Shown in pieces: positions 34,961-47,200 of a stretch of DNA of 64,000 nt. The translations under genes and the position numbers were made by a program. Under the pieces are notes generated by a model. That model saw only the letters and a list, made by a program, of their open reading frames with translations. It searched no databases and was not told where the DNA came from. The first letter of the stretch is position 1. Each line of letters begins with the position of its first letter. The stretch is from Coffea arabica (taxonomy: Eukaryota > Streptophyta > Magnoliopsida > Gentianales > Rubiaceae): contig NC_092312.1 in assembly GCF_036785885.1 (NCBI RefSeq), positions 18,990,001 to 19,054,000 of the forward strand, written 5' to 3'.

Positions 34961-35439
34961 AAAGACTCGATCACATTCTCAAAGGAATATGGTGAGATTT
35001 ATAGCTAACGATAGTATTATCTCAATTTTGTGTTTGTTCTTAGGTTTAATGACTTCTGGCATGATTTTGAGAAGTTAAACAGTTTCAGGTCACTTTGCCA
35101 AAAGTGAATAAATTGGTTTTCACTGGCTGGATTTGCTTCTCCATGTAATTTTTATCATCGGTGAACTAATTTTAGCTTTGAGAGAACTTACCCAACAATT
35201 TTGCTAGCTATTCTGGTTCAAAAGCAAGGTAATTAAGCTCAATTCCTTTGCGAATTTTTTCACTTTATTCATTTATTTTATGGTATAATCAAGAGAATTT
35301 ATTACATGACCTTAGTGCTCAGGAGTTTATAGACTTTTGTGGTTATTTTTTATGTATTTTTTGTAATTCTTTAAAATATTTTTAATGCGACCTAAGGGGA
35401 GATAATAGGAGTTTACTCTCGTTTTAAAGAGTCCAGCCC

Positions 35440-35527
35440 ATATTGCAGATGGACAATGGAATCGCCTGAGAAACTCAATACAGTCGTTGTCTTGAAACAA
35501 CGAGATAGCAGCCGTTGGCAGAAGGTA
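35440..35527 (+). other. Exon-like segment inside the CACTA element
   Basis: Preceded by an ATTGCAG acceptor-like site and ended by GTACAT, it reads MESPEKLNTVVVLKQRDSSR then WQK. A further exon-like piece at about 36378-36437 reads KGTTTNGRKVVLNKLGLSRC before GTAATT. I do not recognise either. They may be captured exons of the same host gene. Confidence 0.3.
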
Positions 35528-37046
35528 CATTTGAAGCTTTAGTGCACTCCATCCTCTAGTTTATATATTTGTCCGATTATCATGCTACTGATATTAGGTG
35601 TTATTTGTAATTCTGTCATAAATGCCTGTAAACAACTCTCCCTGTTCTTGGAGACTGGGGACACACAAATAGTTTAGGAGAAATCCCAACTTTGGAGCAT
35701 AATCATTTCAAGAAAGTGGAAAATGGCAATCAAGTATTGCTGTTTTAGACCAAGTAATTCCTGATTTAATCCTTAAAAATGGTTACAAGGCATACAAACT
35801 ACTTAAAAATGCACTTGCTTATGGTAGCAAGAATTTTTGCGTCACACTATGATATGGTATGATAATATTGTAACACAAAATTGTTAAGCATGATTGCCTC
35901 TACGGGTATAATATTAGGCCCACCTTCTCTCATTATTAACTTGGTGTTACTACTTGTAGCAACTTTGGTTAATTCTTTTACGAGTTCCAGTTTCTTATAT
36001 GTGTGTGTTATTCTGCCCAGATTAATACATGCAATGGCTTCTAGTTGGCTATATCCCAAATAAGCTTATAAACCCAGGATGCAGACTGAAGGCTGGACTG
36101 GCTGGTAAATTATTGCTTATTTTTTCATAGATGGTTTGACAAAATTTTTGAAGTTTTATAACAGGAAATTCACTGTCTTATGTCTTCATTTGCATGCTAC
36201 TTCCCAAATAAGCTTATAAACTCAAAATTTTTGAAGTTTTTATGCAAAATGGTCTGTTTTCTTACGAGAAAGTTTAGGGATCTATTTAGTAGAAGACAAG
36301 TGCTAAACTTCTCCTTCAATTATGTCCCTTTAACCCTGTGATCTATATCAATTCATGCGCTCAATATATCTATAAGGGTACCACTACTAATGGTAGGAAG
36401 GTTGTGCTCAATAAGCTTGGGTTGTCCAGATGCAAGGTAATTAAGCTTATATGATCTGCAATTCATTTTTATTTATATGCACCTTTTATCATATTTATGG
36501 AGAATGATTAAAAGTTGTTCAATGTTGGCAGTTGATAGGTTCTAAATGTGGAATTTTATGGTGTTTTTGCCTTCTGTTGTTTTGGAATTTAAAGTGATTA
36601 AGGTGAAATAATGGGGATCTAGCATCAAATTTTGAATAGCATTCAACTTTAATTCCAAAGTTTCTGATTTCGACTAATTTTCTAATTCCCAGCAATAGTG
36701 TACTTCATATCATTAGCTTTTGACGATGCATTTATTATCGCATGGATTTTGGCTTCATTTTTTTGCTATTTATACTTTATTTTGAATGAAATTTTTCAGA
36801 AAAAAAGATTTTTTTGATTTAAATAATGGCTACTCTGCCATTCATTGTCATAGACCCATTGTCATGCCTACTCTGCCATTCATGGTCACAGAGTTACTTC
36901 CCAAAGCAGCTCAAATTCCGTTAGTCCATTGGTCATGCTCCCATATCCTGAACCGCTAATGCCAGTGTGTGTTGGTTACCCCATCTCCAACGATGCAGTT
37001 ATTACTAGTTAGACCCATATTATTGCTTGTTGATATTAATTTCATG

Positions 37047-37521
37047 TCATTCGCCATTATTGATGCGCATGATACCACCACCAAGCTGATTTGACATCAT
37101 CGTTTCATGTATGATTTTTTGAACAGAACTCTGGGAATCATTTGCATCTGTGTCACTAGAAAGTGCTGCCTGCTGCATTGCAATGTTCGGTGAACTAGCA
37201 GAATTCGTGTGCATTCTGGTCGGTAAGCCACCAAGTGAAGTCTGTGGAGGATCGTTAGATGATGAAGCTGTTGGAGACTGGAAAGGAGAAGGATTGAGTT
37301 GCGGTTGTAGCAAGGTACTCAAGGAACACTAGGAGATGGCATCTGAACACCATTTCCTCCGTAAGGACCATTTGCGCTACTCTTCGGGTTTTTGCTGTCT
37401 CGAGTTCATTGAGTTTTGATGACGCAGCCCAGTTATATATGGCACTAGTAGAGGAAGTTGTAGGAGCCGAATTCAGTGGATTATTTACATTTGCCATGCC
37501 ATTTCTGGAAGGAAGTTGCAA
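37047..37521 (-). pseudogene. Captured fragment of a SEUSS-like transcriptional co-regulator gene
   Basis: Minus-strand frames read NGMANVNNPLNSAPTTSST, then (after a frame change) NGPYGGNGVQMPSPSVP, then LNPSPFQSPTASSSNDPPQT and DANDSQSSVQKIIHETMMSN. This is the low-complexity C-terminal part of SEUSS proteins, with the conserved SQSSVQKIIHE block. SEUSS works with LEUNIG as an adaptor for co-repression in flower and leaf development. Here only this part is present, the frame is broken by at least one stop and shift, and it lies wholly inside the CACTA element, so it is a transduplicated pseudogene fragment. An intact parent should exist elsewhere in the genome. Confidence 0.8.
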
Positions 37522-38047
37522 TTATTACGAAAAATGTTTCAATGTGGCCTAGCCATATTGAAACGTGATGACTTTTGCAAAATTGGTTGAAATTAGGAAC
37601 TACTTGTGACTTTTAGAATTAGGTTATGATGATGAATTTGGAAATTTGCAGTGATTGTTTCCATTTAGATAGTGAATTGAATTACTTACTTGAAAGGGAA
37701 ATGTACTACAAGCATGAAAAATAATTCATAAAATATGCAAAAAGTGTAAATCACTGCAGTGCATCTGTTTATTGAAGGAGACTATTTAATATTTGTGACG
37801 CAATTTTTGTGCCGCATGATTATTTGCGGCACAGCTTGCATATTTTGTGGCACTAATATGTGTCACTAATTGAGCCGCAAATGCTTGCGACACATTTAAA
37901 CGAAGTGTCGTTTTCTTTTGTAACGGCTACTTTTGAGGCACAAAGGACTTGTGCCACAAAAGCGCCGCAAATGCTTTTTTGCGGCGCTTTTTGGGCTTTT
38001 TGTGGCACATTCTTGGCGTCGCAACAAGCCATATTTCTTGTAGTCGA

Positions 38048-39110
38048 AAGCCACAGTTAAAATAGTTACAGCCAAAAGAAAATTGAGACATCTATTTGTT
38101 CAAACGAGACAGTAAATCCATGTCGGAAACAAAATTACTACTGGACTTGACAAGCCAGGGGAACAAAAGAGCCACGGAAAAGTTAATAAAAAAGGATAAG
38201 TGCTCAAATTATCTACTTCAACATTACATTCATCTACAACCAGCGGATGCAATCTCCAGGCTGTATTTCCAGGTCTGATTTATCAAATCTCCTGATCTTG
38301 TATGGCTCTTTCATCGTCTGCATTACATCTGCGTACAAGATAAGCACAAATCAGAAGCAAACAGTTAACCGAAGTTGGAGCTTCCTCATAGTTGACACCT
38401 AGATAAGGCAAACTATACGAGTTCTGTGATGTCGCCAATTTTGTAATTTAGGTAAAGAATCCTTAACGCAGTAGCTAATACATACCAAGGAAATGAGAGT
38501 TCAAATCTAAACAGCCAAAGTAGTTCACTGGCTTTGGGCTCCCAATCAGAATAACACGCTCAAATACCAACTAAATTCTGGTAGATCAAAATTAACTTGA
38601 CTAAACAGAGGCAATGACGGCCACCTAGCTTAGTCAATTTGAATCATAAGACATTTAATTTCAATGCTCTTTTTCTTTCCACTATAACGGAGTATAGATT
38701 AAGGCCGTCCGTATAACCAAATGATACGGAATGCATGAATGTAAATATTTTTGATGTAGAATTCCCATCAAGAAAACTGAAGAAATCCAGGCCTTTTCCC
38801 TTAATTAGAGCACAGTTGTCTAAACAGAAAGCTGGGGTATCTATATTAGCATTTACTTTTGTTGTATGCATGATCTAAGTTTCTATATGTAAGTTACGAC
38901 AATTTTCTGTTCAAGCACTTTGTTTCATCATGGAAAAGTTCTATCGTTTTTTTTTTTTTTTATTTAGTTCTTATCTTCTTGATTCCACCTTTTCATTTCT
39001 GATGATAAGACAGTTCTAATTTCCTCACGAAATTTTTAGATTTTGTGAAGAGGTGGTTTTTCCGTAATACCTGATGTTTTCTCATTTGGCACTCTACTCC
39101 TGAGTTTAAT
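38048..39110. other. Intergenic
   Basis: No gene supported. A poly-T tract at 38949-38962. Confidence 0.4.
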
Positions 39111-39129
39111 TGCCAAAAAAGTTTCCGAT

Positions 39130-39351
39130 ATTTCTGACGAGGATAGATCTGTAGTATTGTGGGCCAAGGATGGCTGCAAATGGGAAATGTCATGGCATCA
39201 AATAGAAAGATCTCTTAAACATGTGCACAAAATCTTCAAGGAAGATCCAGATTACGTGTTTATGATCGATGCTTACAGAATTTTGAGGTTAGGAATGCAT
39301 TGCATCGAGTTTTGTCCTCCAACAATGAAGGAAGCTCTTGAGTCCTTGCAG
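39130..39351 (+). pseudogene. Possible receptor-kinase C-terminal remnant
   Basis: The frame reads KDGCKWEMSWHQIERSLKHV, then DAYRILRLGMHCIEFCPPTM and KEALESLQ before a GTTTGTG donor-like site. The second half resembles the end of receptor-like kinases (VLRLGLxCxExxPxxRPTMKEVLxxL) with a few residues lost. It is open, but no upstream kinase motifs are visible, so it is at best a remnant. Weak. Confidence 0.3.
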
Positions 39352-39396
39352 GTTTGTGAGTGTAAAGGTAAGGAACTGCAGAAGGGCATTTTGTAA

Positions 39397-41651
39397 CCGG
39401 TACTTGCTTAGATTGGTCTTCAAAATGTGGTGGTTTTGTTCACCATATGTCAAAATAGGACTGTGAATTCTTTTTGCTGCAAATAAAACGTCCTGCAGAT
39501 TGAACTCGTGAACCTTGAGCCCTCCCTGGGGGTTGGGGAAAGTGTGGAAGATGTTATATGTTACTAATTGTGTTCTGTGTAGCCATATGTCACTCATCTC
39601 TTTTGGTCAGGGACATAGACATCTTCATATATAGATTGGGTATGTCAGAAACTCTGGTTGCACCTCCATTAATGATTAATATGCCGTGTAGAAAAGTTCG
39701 ACACTAACTAAAAAGTGTTGGATCCTTGTCATAAAAGCCCAAAAACAATTCCTGTTGTTATTCAGTTTACCATTTTGTTGTGTTTCATCAGCTATCTTCA
39801 GCTGCTGCTGCTGCTGCTTGCGGCCGGCAAAACAACTTTGAACAACTTTTGTGTTTAGTTCTTTTCCACTTTTTATTTAATGGTACAGGAATTGTGGACT
39901 GTCTGAAGTGGTTGAGTTTTTGCCTAAGGATTTGGGGGAACGCATCGATGCATTTTACGCGATTTCACAATTCACAGCAGCAGCTTAGCTTGTTTTAAAG
40001 AATGAATTAGTTTTTAGCCTTTGGGTGAAAGGTAAGGGCAGGGATCTAACCTAAAAAGAATCTCTTTCTCGTGTTCTATAGGGCACTGAATTTCTTGCTT
40101 CAAGCATTCCAATCGGCTACGCAGTCACAACTTTCTTTGAAGAAAAACAATAATAGTGCCAATGCAGTAAACAAAACTTTTACTCCAATTGTCACCAACT
40201 TTCACGTCAAGCTCATATATACGTCTATTTTTTTCCCATCCCATCTGATCTGATCTGGGCGGTAAACAATAGCATTACTTCAAAACCAAACGGAAGCAAA
40301 TAAGATTTTAAAATGTGTGTGTGTATATATATATATATCTTCTCCGCCTAAAATCGGCCCCATCAAAAGGAAAAAAAAAAGGCGAAGAAGAAGATGAAGA
40401 AAAAGAGCTTCATGCTCTCATGTTTTGAAATTTTGCTCCATAACATTCGGACAGGACTTTAATTACATGCATGCATTCGTCCAAAGTATATTTTCTCTTA
40501 ATTTGTTGTTTCAGCCTCTTTATTTCTATCAGTTTCTCCTTTTTTTTTTTCCTCTGATATAATTATGAGAAAATTCTTCTTCCTTCTCCACATATACTAT
40601 CTTGTCTTGTCTTCTACATATTCTTTTGCTCCTTACAAATAGATAGTCAGTCCCCTGCAAGGCTACAAGACAATTTGTAAGGTCAAATCAAACCGGGAAT
40701 TGCATTTAGGCTTTTGTTGAAGCTGGCTTCAACTGCCAAAGCTTGCTTCATATGCGACCAATCCGTGTAAATTTTAGTCATTTACACCGTTACAGACTTT
40801 TGTTTAGCTTAAGGAGTCAACATCATTGGGTCTTCAGCAAATAAAACGTCTTTGAACCAATCGAGGCCGGCCCAGCAATTTTGACTAAACGACAGCCTCT
40901 AATCAAGCCTGCTTTGGTAAATTAAAAACCTTCCTCAATTAATTCACCATATCTCACTATTGTGCTGAAATCTATTTTATTTCACCACATATTACATACT
41001 CTGTTTTTTATTTTTTTTTCTGTTTTTAATTTTTTTTTTAAAGGTTAACTTACATTGTGCAAATGCACTCCACAGTCCATCCTTCTTCGGTTACTACTAA
41101 AATAGTAACTTTTTGTATTCCCTAACATCATTACTGTATCAATCTTCAAGGTATCTAAGTACAATGTGCCATTATTTAGTGTTAAATCCTAGATAATTAG
41201 CCTTGGCAACATGAAATTGGTACTCTCAATATTCCTAATTTGCCCATGATGCTTCGGCCGCCAATGCCACATATGCCCCTGATCCATATCGAACGGCACT
41301 TTCAGCAGAGCAACCAAGAAACAAAATAACGTTTGAGTTCGTGCACTCCTCTGATAACTACCCTTTCTCCTAGATCGTTGTGCCCTCTTCTCATGTTCCC
41401 ATCCCCCAGACAGACGCACACTCCCCATTTCTCCTACCACGCAGCCCGCTCTCAGTTTTTGCGTAGCTCAATCTGTTTTCTAAAGCAATTGAAGCTTTGT
41501 TAAGCACATGTTACAAATTCCATTTGAATTAATTTAAGAATCCCACAACACCTATATGCAGATTCTTAGTCACCTCTGCTTCTTACTAGCTTTCTGCTCT
41601 GTTCTTGAATTACGTAAGAGGGTTTTGCAGTATTTTCTGGGGTTTGTTTTG
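39397..41651. other. Intergenic, upstream of the zein-binding protein gene
   Basis: Contains a (CTG)n tract at 39797-39815 and GT/AT repeats at 40315-40338. The final 150 bases are presumably promoter and leader; a small GTAAGAGG...TTTTGCAG stretch at 41612-41630 would be a very short intron and is probably just leader. No gene supported in between. Confidence 0.35.
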
Positions 41652-42536
41652 ATGGATTCTCTTACTTGTCTTAGCTCGTACTTGAAGCAATTGAGTTGTA
41701 ATTCAGAGTTTGGATGTGGGTTTTTGATCTTTTGGAGTTATAAGCAGATTTTAAAAGTATTAGGACTGTTTCTATTATTGGGTTTTGGGCTGAAATTAAT
41801 AAAGTTCAGATTTTTATGCGATTCTGGTGGAAAGTCAGGTTCTTTGAGGAAGGGGATTTGTGAAACTCATGGTTTCGATGTGAAATGCAGTTCAAAAATT
41901 TCATCTTGCAAATTTAAGCCACTGAAGCATGTGCATGATTCAGGTTCCCCTGTAATAGACAAATTGGAAAAAACCAAGCTTTTGAATTGTGACGCTGATG
42001 GTCAGTATGAGGCCACCAATGTTTGTAGTGAAGAGTGTAATAAAGGTAATGATGATGGCGATGATGATGAAAACGAGCATTGTGATGAAGATAAGGAAGT
42101 TGATGTATTGGCACTGAGAAGATTGATCAAGGCTGAAAGGCGCAGAGCAAATTCGGCTCTGTTGGAACTTGAGAAGGAGAGAATGTCATCTGCCACAGCT
42201 GTTGAGGAATCAATGGCAATGATTTTGCGCCTGCAAAATGAGAAGAGTTTAATTGAAATGGAATCTAGGCAGTACAGAAGATTGGCTGAGGAGAAGCTGC
42301 TTTATGATGACAACGTTATTAGCTCATTGCAGTGGCTTGTAGAGAGGCATGAATCAGAAAGGGCTGTGTTGGAAGACCAGTTGAGATTATGTGAACAAAA
42401 ATTAAGGCTTTTCATGAAGAGTAATGAAATGGACGAATTCGAAGAGGTTGAGGAATCTGTAAGCTCTTCCAGCGACATTTATGAAGATGCTCTTGATTTG
42501 TTTAGTTCTATTGACATGGATTCATCGCGAGAGTAA
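41652..42536 (+). CDS. Zein-binding (DUF593/GTD-binding) membrane protein, FLOURY1/MyoB-like
   Basis: A single exon of 294 residues starting MDSLTCLSSYLKQLSCNS. An upstream in-frame ATG at 41556 would add 32 hydrophobic residues, but the chosen start gives the usual short lumenal/N-terminal piece before a membrane segment (ILKVLGLFLLLGFGLKLIKF, about residues 35-55). An acidic linker (DDGDDDENEHCDEDKEVD) precedes the zein-binding coiled coil at about 150-250, with the family signatures ALRRLIKAERRRANSALLEL, ESMAMILRLQNEKSLIEMES and RQYRRLAEEKLLYDD. Family knowledge: maize FLOURY1 sits in the ER membrane around protein bodies and binds zein, while MyoB members are myosin XI receptors on vesicles. 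The short length and N-terminal membrane helix favour the FLOURY1-like branch. The frame is intact and the gene is likely functional. Confidence 0.9.
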   Translation: MDSLTCLSSYLKQLSCNSEFGCGFLIFWSYKQILKVLGLFLLLGFGLKLIKFRFLCDSGGKSGSLRKGICETHGFDVKCSSKISSCKFKPLKHVHDSGSPVIDKLEKTKLLNCDADGQYEATNVCSEECNKGNDDGDDDENEHCDEDKEVDVLALRRLIKAERRRANSALLELEKERMSSATAVEESMAMILRLQNEKSLIEMESRQYRRLAEEKLLYDDNVISSLQWLVERHESERAVLEDQLRLCEQKLRLFMKSNEMDEFEEVEESVSSSSDIYEDALDLFSSIDMDSSRE

Positions 42537-45501
42537 GCTTTTCAACAGACATTGAAGCCTTGCCTGTTCTGGGTGGGTTCTAACAGCAACTTCAAGAACA
42601 AAGTGGACATGCTGGCAGTTTAAAATTGTGGAACCTCTTATAATGTAATCCATGATGCTATTGTATATGCAATTTGGTAAAGACATTTGACACTTAAATA
42701 CATTTGCATGTTTTAGATTCGGCTTGCTCTTCGTCATCTCTGTTCTATTTTCCCCTTTTTTCTCTTTGGGATTTGGAAGCAACTGTGTGTGTCAGCAGAT
42801 GGAAACAAAATGAAAATGCTTTAATGTCAGCATATTGATTGATGGACAATTATTGGACCAACGAGCCCGTTAAATGCTTGCCATCCATCCTGTCATGAAT
42901 GGGGAGAAATTGTTGTGGTCGGTGGTCCTAACATGTGTTCAGGCACCCTTGGTTTCACATTTTATGACTTATTAAAGGTTGCAGTTGCACTCTAGCTGCA
43001 CGAGGCACAAAAAATACTTCTCTCCTTTCCTCTCCATTTTCTGATTTTGAAGTTTCAGATCTTGTTTTATAACATTTCCTTTTCCAACACCCCGCAAGGC
43101 CCCCCCCCCCCCCCCCAAAAAGGCCCCAACCCCGCCAAAAACAACCGGGGTGTAGTTCCTTTTGCGTGTCCCTGCATTTGGCTTTCCAGCTGCAGTTGTA
43201 GTCAGATAATTGGAAGATTGATTTTATTTTGTGATTTTGTAATCTTTCTTTTATGATGATATTGAGGCAGATGAGGGCATTTATTGGAAGGCATGTTTAT
43301 GGGCTTTTCTTGCACAGACGGAAAATTGCCTCCCATATCATGCTTTATTGTTGTAGAGCTCAGGTTTATGCAGAACAATAAACTCTGCTAAACAAAAGGA
43401 AGATTGTGTTTCATTCTAGCATTGGGCAGACCTCTCCTCATAATCATTGGTAAAAAAAAAACTACATTATGATAGAAACTCATGTCGTATTTTTCCCAAC
43501 TGGATGGAATCCAGATGTTATTCTTCTCTGGCTACTGAATGGAACAGTTGAAGCTGAAGACGCAACTGCCGCTTCAAAGGATCACGGGATTTCTCTATAT
43601 GTATAATAATGTATCTCCTCCCTGAGGCTAGCTAATAGATTCCCCAACTTAAAAATGTTCATGTTCATGCGTGTTCATGTTCATGCGCCTATCAGCATTT
43701 CTACCTGCCATGCCTCTTTTTTTTCCCTTTTGTTTTTTGTGGGGGGGTTTGGTAGAGAGCATAAATTAAAGGAGAAGAAAACAAAGGAAAAGCAAGTTCC
43801 CTTTCTGTAACATTTCTTGGCTGATACTCTCACTAGCAGACTCAGTTAATACCAACCATGCTGCAAATTAATGCCAAAGGAATGGCCACTGCTAACAATC
43901 ATTCAAGGATGTTAAGCTGAAATAGGACATGATATTGTGGTGTTTTGAACTGAAAACTCAGGACGGACGCTACTGAATTCTGGAAAGTTGAGCTGAATAG
44001 CAATACTAGTACTAGTACACTATCATGGTTCTAGATGATCTTGAGTGAAAAAGAATGAATTGCTTTTGCAATTCATTTGTTACAGATTGATTATATAGTT
44101 TCTCTTTTGAACTGATGCACTGGCACATTCCTTTCTGTGGGGTGGGTTCTGTCATCTCAAACGCCTTTTTTTATCATGATTTTTCCTGTCTGCCTGCCTG
44201 AAATTATTGCAAGCAACGTGTCACCTGCAACTGTACACGCCCCTTGGTACTCTCTCTCTCTGATTCATTTCTTTTTCTTTTTCTTTTTTTTTTCAAAACA
44301 TTCTTTGTTGTGCTCTGTTTTAAAGCTACACTTATATATTCTAGTATTTTTCAGAAGCTGAAAATAACACACACACACACACTCAATCAAAACAAACACA
44401 GAAATTAACGGATAAAGCAATCTAAGTAAACCCACAAAGAACCCACCTATTGATTATATATTCTCGTAAATTTCTCAAATTTGGACTAAAACACAAACAC
44501 CTGTCTGTCACACTACTGTTGGTCCGACGTGCTGTAATGTAACGTCAGACATGATGTGAAGGCTAGACCGAGACGAGAGGCTCTAAGAGTGAGGCCACGA
44601 GGCCGAGGGGGCTATGTTTCGGAATATTCTCTCTTCTTTTTCCGATTCAAGTATTTTGGCACCTTGTCCTGAGACCACTGAAAATGGAAGAAGAAAACGA
44701 CGGGCATTATCGCTATGCTCTATCTGCTTGCTATAGCTAACAAACAATCACCACTTTAAACTTTAAACTAATAATAATAAGTTTCTAAAGCGATGTTCAA
44801 ATTCTGAAGTCCGCAAGAACACCCCCAACTTATCACGATTTTCCGTTTTAGAAAATTTTTGTGGCTCCGCAATGGTGGTGACAATACATGTTGGTAATTT
44901 CTTGGAAAAAATTGACTGTAAATCATCATACTCATAGTTCCAATTCCTTTATGAAATGAAATCAGACTTAAATGTCATGTCATAAGGCTGAGGGCTCTCC
45001 TACTGAAATGAAATCAGACTTAGAAAGGTCATGTCATTTTTTAAAAAAAAAAAAAATGTCATCCACCTATTATGTATCAATTATACTTTTATGTTGTGCT
45101 AGAAGTCTGCATTTGGGTTGCTATTTTCAGAAATTTTTGTACAAAAACGTGCTGTAGTAATTTGATATATGTGAGGTAAAAATGTATTAATTGGAAATTA
45201 TGTTCGCGAAAAATGTATAAAATTTTGGAGGAAAAATGACAATCCAAACAAGGTCTAAAACTTTTGTCTCTTTTGTTGAATCGTGGGAAACATATCAAGG
45301 TTAATGTGATTGGTGAGAATTCTAAAACGACTACAAATATGAAATAAGCACTTTTATATTGGTAGACATAAAAGAGATTAAATTCTTAATTAAGGTGAGG
45401 GAGGAATGAAAAAAAAAAAAAAGAGGAAGAAGAGAGAGAGAGAGTGATTGAGTTTGGGATTTGCGCGCAACCAGCAAATACTTCAGTTGGTTAAATTTTA
45501 G
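42537..45501. other. Intergenic
   Basis: Contains the 3' UTR of the zein-binding gene, a C-run at 43101-43116, a 16-base tandem duplication TGTTCATGTTCATGCG at about 43658-43686, an (AC)n tract at about 44369-44383 and a (GA)n tract at about 45420-45443. No gene supported. Confidence 0.4.
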
Positions 45502-45620
45502 GGATAATTGCAGAAACCTCCCCTGAGGTTACTAATCCTTTGCAAATTTAGTCCAAACGATTAAAATATTATTTTAGGGAGCAAAATTAGAATTTTGTAC
45601 CAGATTTGCCATTTGTGCTA
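45502..45620. mobile_element. End fragment of the GGGATAATT repeat family
   Basis: Begins GGGATAATTGCAGAAACC and continues CTCCCCTGAGG, matching the end of the element at 28948-29809 (whose right end reversed reads GGGATAATTTTAGAAACC). I cannot place the other end. Confidence 0.45.
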
Positions 45621-45684
45621 CATATCCAATGAACGACAAAGTACTATAAATTAATTAACAATTAATAAACTTTAAAGAGTATAA

Positions 45685-46285
45685 TTTATGGGCAAACATG
45701 CATTACTCATTTAAAGTGCCGGCTCTTTACGGGTATTTTACTTTCAAATATTTAATTTATGATAAATATATCAATATTTGTAAGTAAAATTTAAAAATTA
45801 TTATAGCAATATTCTTGCAAAAAGAAAATTGATAGGTTATTTATTTAATATAAATTAAATATTTTTAAAAAAATGGCTCATAAAGTATTAATTTTTTATG
45901 ATTTTCATCCATTACACAAGTAAAGTATTAGCTCTTTATGTGCATTTTATTCTAAATCATTTAATTTATGTTAAATACATAAATGTTTATAACTAAAATT
46001 GAAAAAGTGTTATATTAATATTTTTACGAAAGAGAGATTGGTAGGTTTTGTATTTAACAAAAATTAAATATTTAAAAGTAAATACAAATCTGTATTTGAG
46101 TGTAAATATTTGTATTAAATTAAATGTTTGAAAGTAAAATATACTTAAAGAACCGGTACTTTAAATATTTACCGGCTCTTTATAGGCAAATACGCATTAT
46201 TCATTTAAAGTATCAATTTTTTACGGATATTTTACTTTCAAACATTTAATTTATGATAAATATATCAATATTTGTACGTAAAATT
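45685..46285. repeat. Degenerate AT-rich repeat cluster
   Basis: A unit of about 100 bases built around GCTCTTTA(C/T)GGG, ATTTTACTTTCAAA and ATTTAATTTATGATAAATA occurs in direct orientation at about 45690-45790, about 45905-45995 and 46180-46285, with a partial inverted copy near 46090-46165. The first and last copies are the closest. No coding capacity. Confidence 0.6.
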
Positions 46286-46470
46286 CACGGCTGCGGACAG
46301 GACTTTGTTACTTTCAAACCTTGAGCACGGCTGCGGACAGGACTTTGTTACTTTTTGACCTTGCTGACTTTTTCAAAAAAAAATTTTAATTTATAATGCG
46401 GCCGTGCGGATTTTTGTTTTTGTTTTTACGTATAATCTAAGAAATTAGCCACATTTGGAAGTTCTAATAG
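46286..46470. repeat. 40-bp tandem duplication and diverged copy of the GCGGCCGTGC repeat
   Basis: ACGGCTGCGGACAGGACTTT occurs at 46287 and again at 46327, a period of 40. After it comes AATGCGGCCGTGC, then ACGTATAAT and AAATTAGCC, in the order also found in the right-hand repeat at 61.83-61.95 kb. So it looks like an internally deleted relative of that repeat. Confidence 0.55.
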
Positions 46471-47200
46471 GAAAGAAATGAAGGGATTGACACCCTTTCA
46501 ACATTCGAAAATCAGTTAGCCCGGAAAGCGTGAGAGAGGAAAGTAAGTAAATATTTTAATATATCAATTTTATCCTTATAAAGATTGTAATATAATATTA
46601 ATATTTTCTTACATTATGTGAATTTCAAACTTTAAGGGTACTTATGTAAAATAGAATCGACCCTTGTTTGGAAGTCAAGTTTTTGATCAAATTTGTCTGT
46701 TATAAGTTTTTTAAGAACTTTAGTTACAGATTAATAACTTCAAAAAAATTTTCAAAATTTTTAAACTATACACTTTAAAATATTAAAAAAATACACTTCA
46801 AAATTTTTTTAAAAAACTTTTACAGTAAATTACAGTAAAATTTTAGATAAACATTCAAAAAACTCACATTTTAAATGGGGCAAAATTATTATTCTTTTCC
46901 TCTGACTTCTCTTTACTCCCAAATAAAAGAAAATTTTCTCTCCAAAAACCCCCAAACGACAACGTGAAGAGATATTTCTTTTCTTTTCTTTTCCATCCCA
47001 AACTTGCTATTAGTGTGCTTTTAAGTTTTAACGGCGCTGGTCTCAAATCTCAATTCTGTCGTTTTTGTACAACGCGCGATATCACCTCATTACACATTTT
47101 TTTGGCTTTCATACAGGCACAATTTAGACATCGCGCTCCGCGACACAAAATCGAAAACGGGAAAAAAGAAGATACAAATAAAAGCGGCACTCTGATTTAT
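46471..47200. other. Probable promoter region of the FAR1-ALDH6 gene
   Basis: AT-rich up to about 46930, then more mixed. An open frame at 46964-47296 matches no family. No TATA box can be assigned with confidence. Confidence 0.3.

Larger units (their letters stand above)
34375..38044. mobile_element. CACTA (En/Spm-type) transposon, non-autonomous, gene-carrying
   Basis: The left end is CACTACAGGAAAATAGGC and the right end GCCATATTTCTTGTAGT, i.e. inverted CACTACA(A/G)GAAA-type termini with one terminal base lost on the right. The flanks are CGA on both sides (34372-34374 and 38045-38047), matching the 3-bp duplication of CACTA elements. Both ends carry many sub-terminal copies of a TTTTTGTGGCAC/GTGCCGC motif in both orientations (34400-34500; 37795-38030), the usual transposase-binding layout. 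I find no transposase. Inside are a SEUSS-like fragment (minus) and other exon-like pieces. At 3670 bases this is a Pack-CACTA type element. Confidence 0.85.

Noticed and set aside
41556-41651. Upstream in-frame ATG of the zein-binding gene as the start
   Set aside because: The added 32 residues are hydrophobic and out of keeping with the family's N-terminus. The internal MDSLTCL start fits better, though the upstream start is not excluded.
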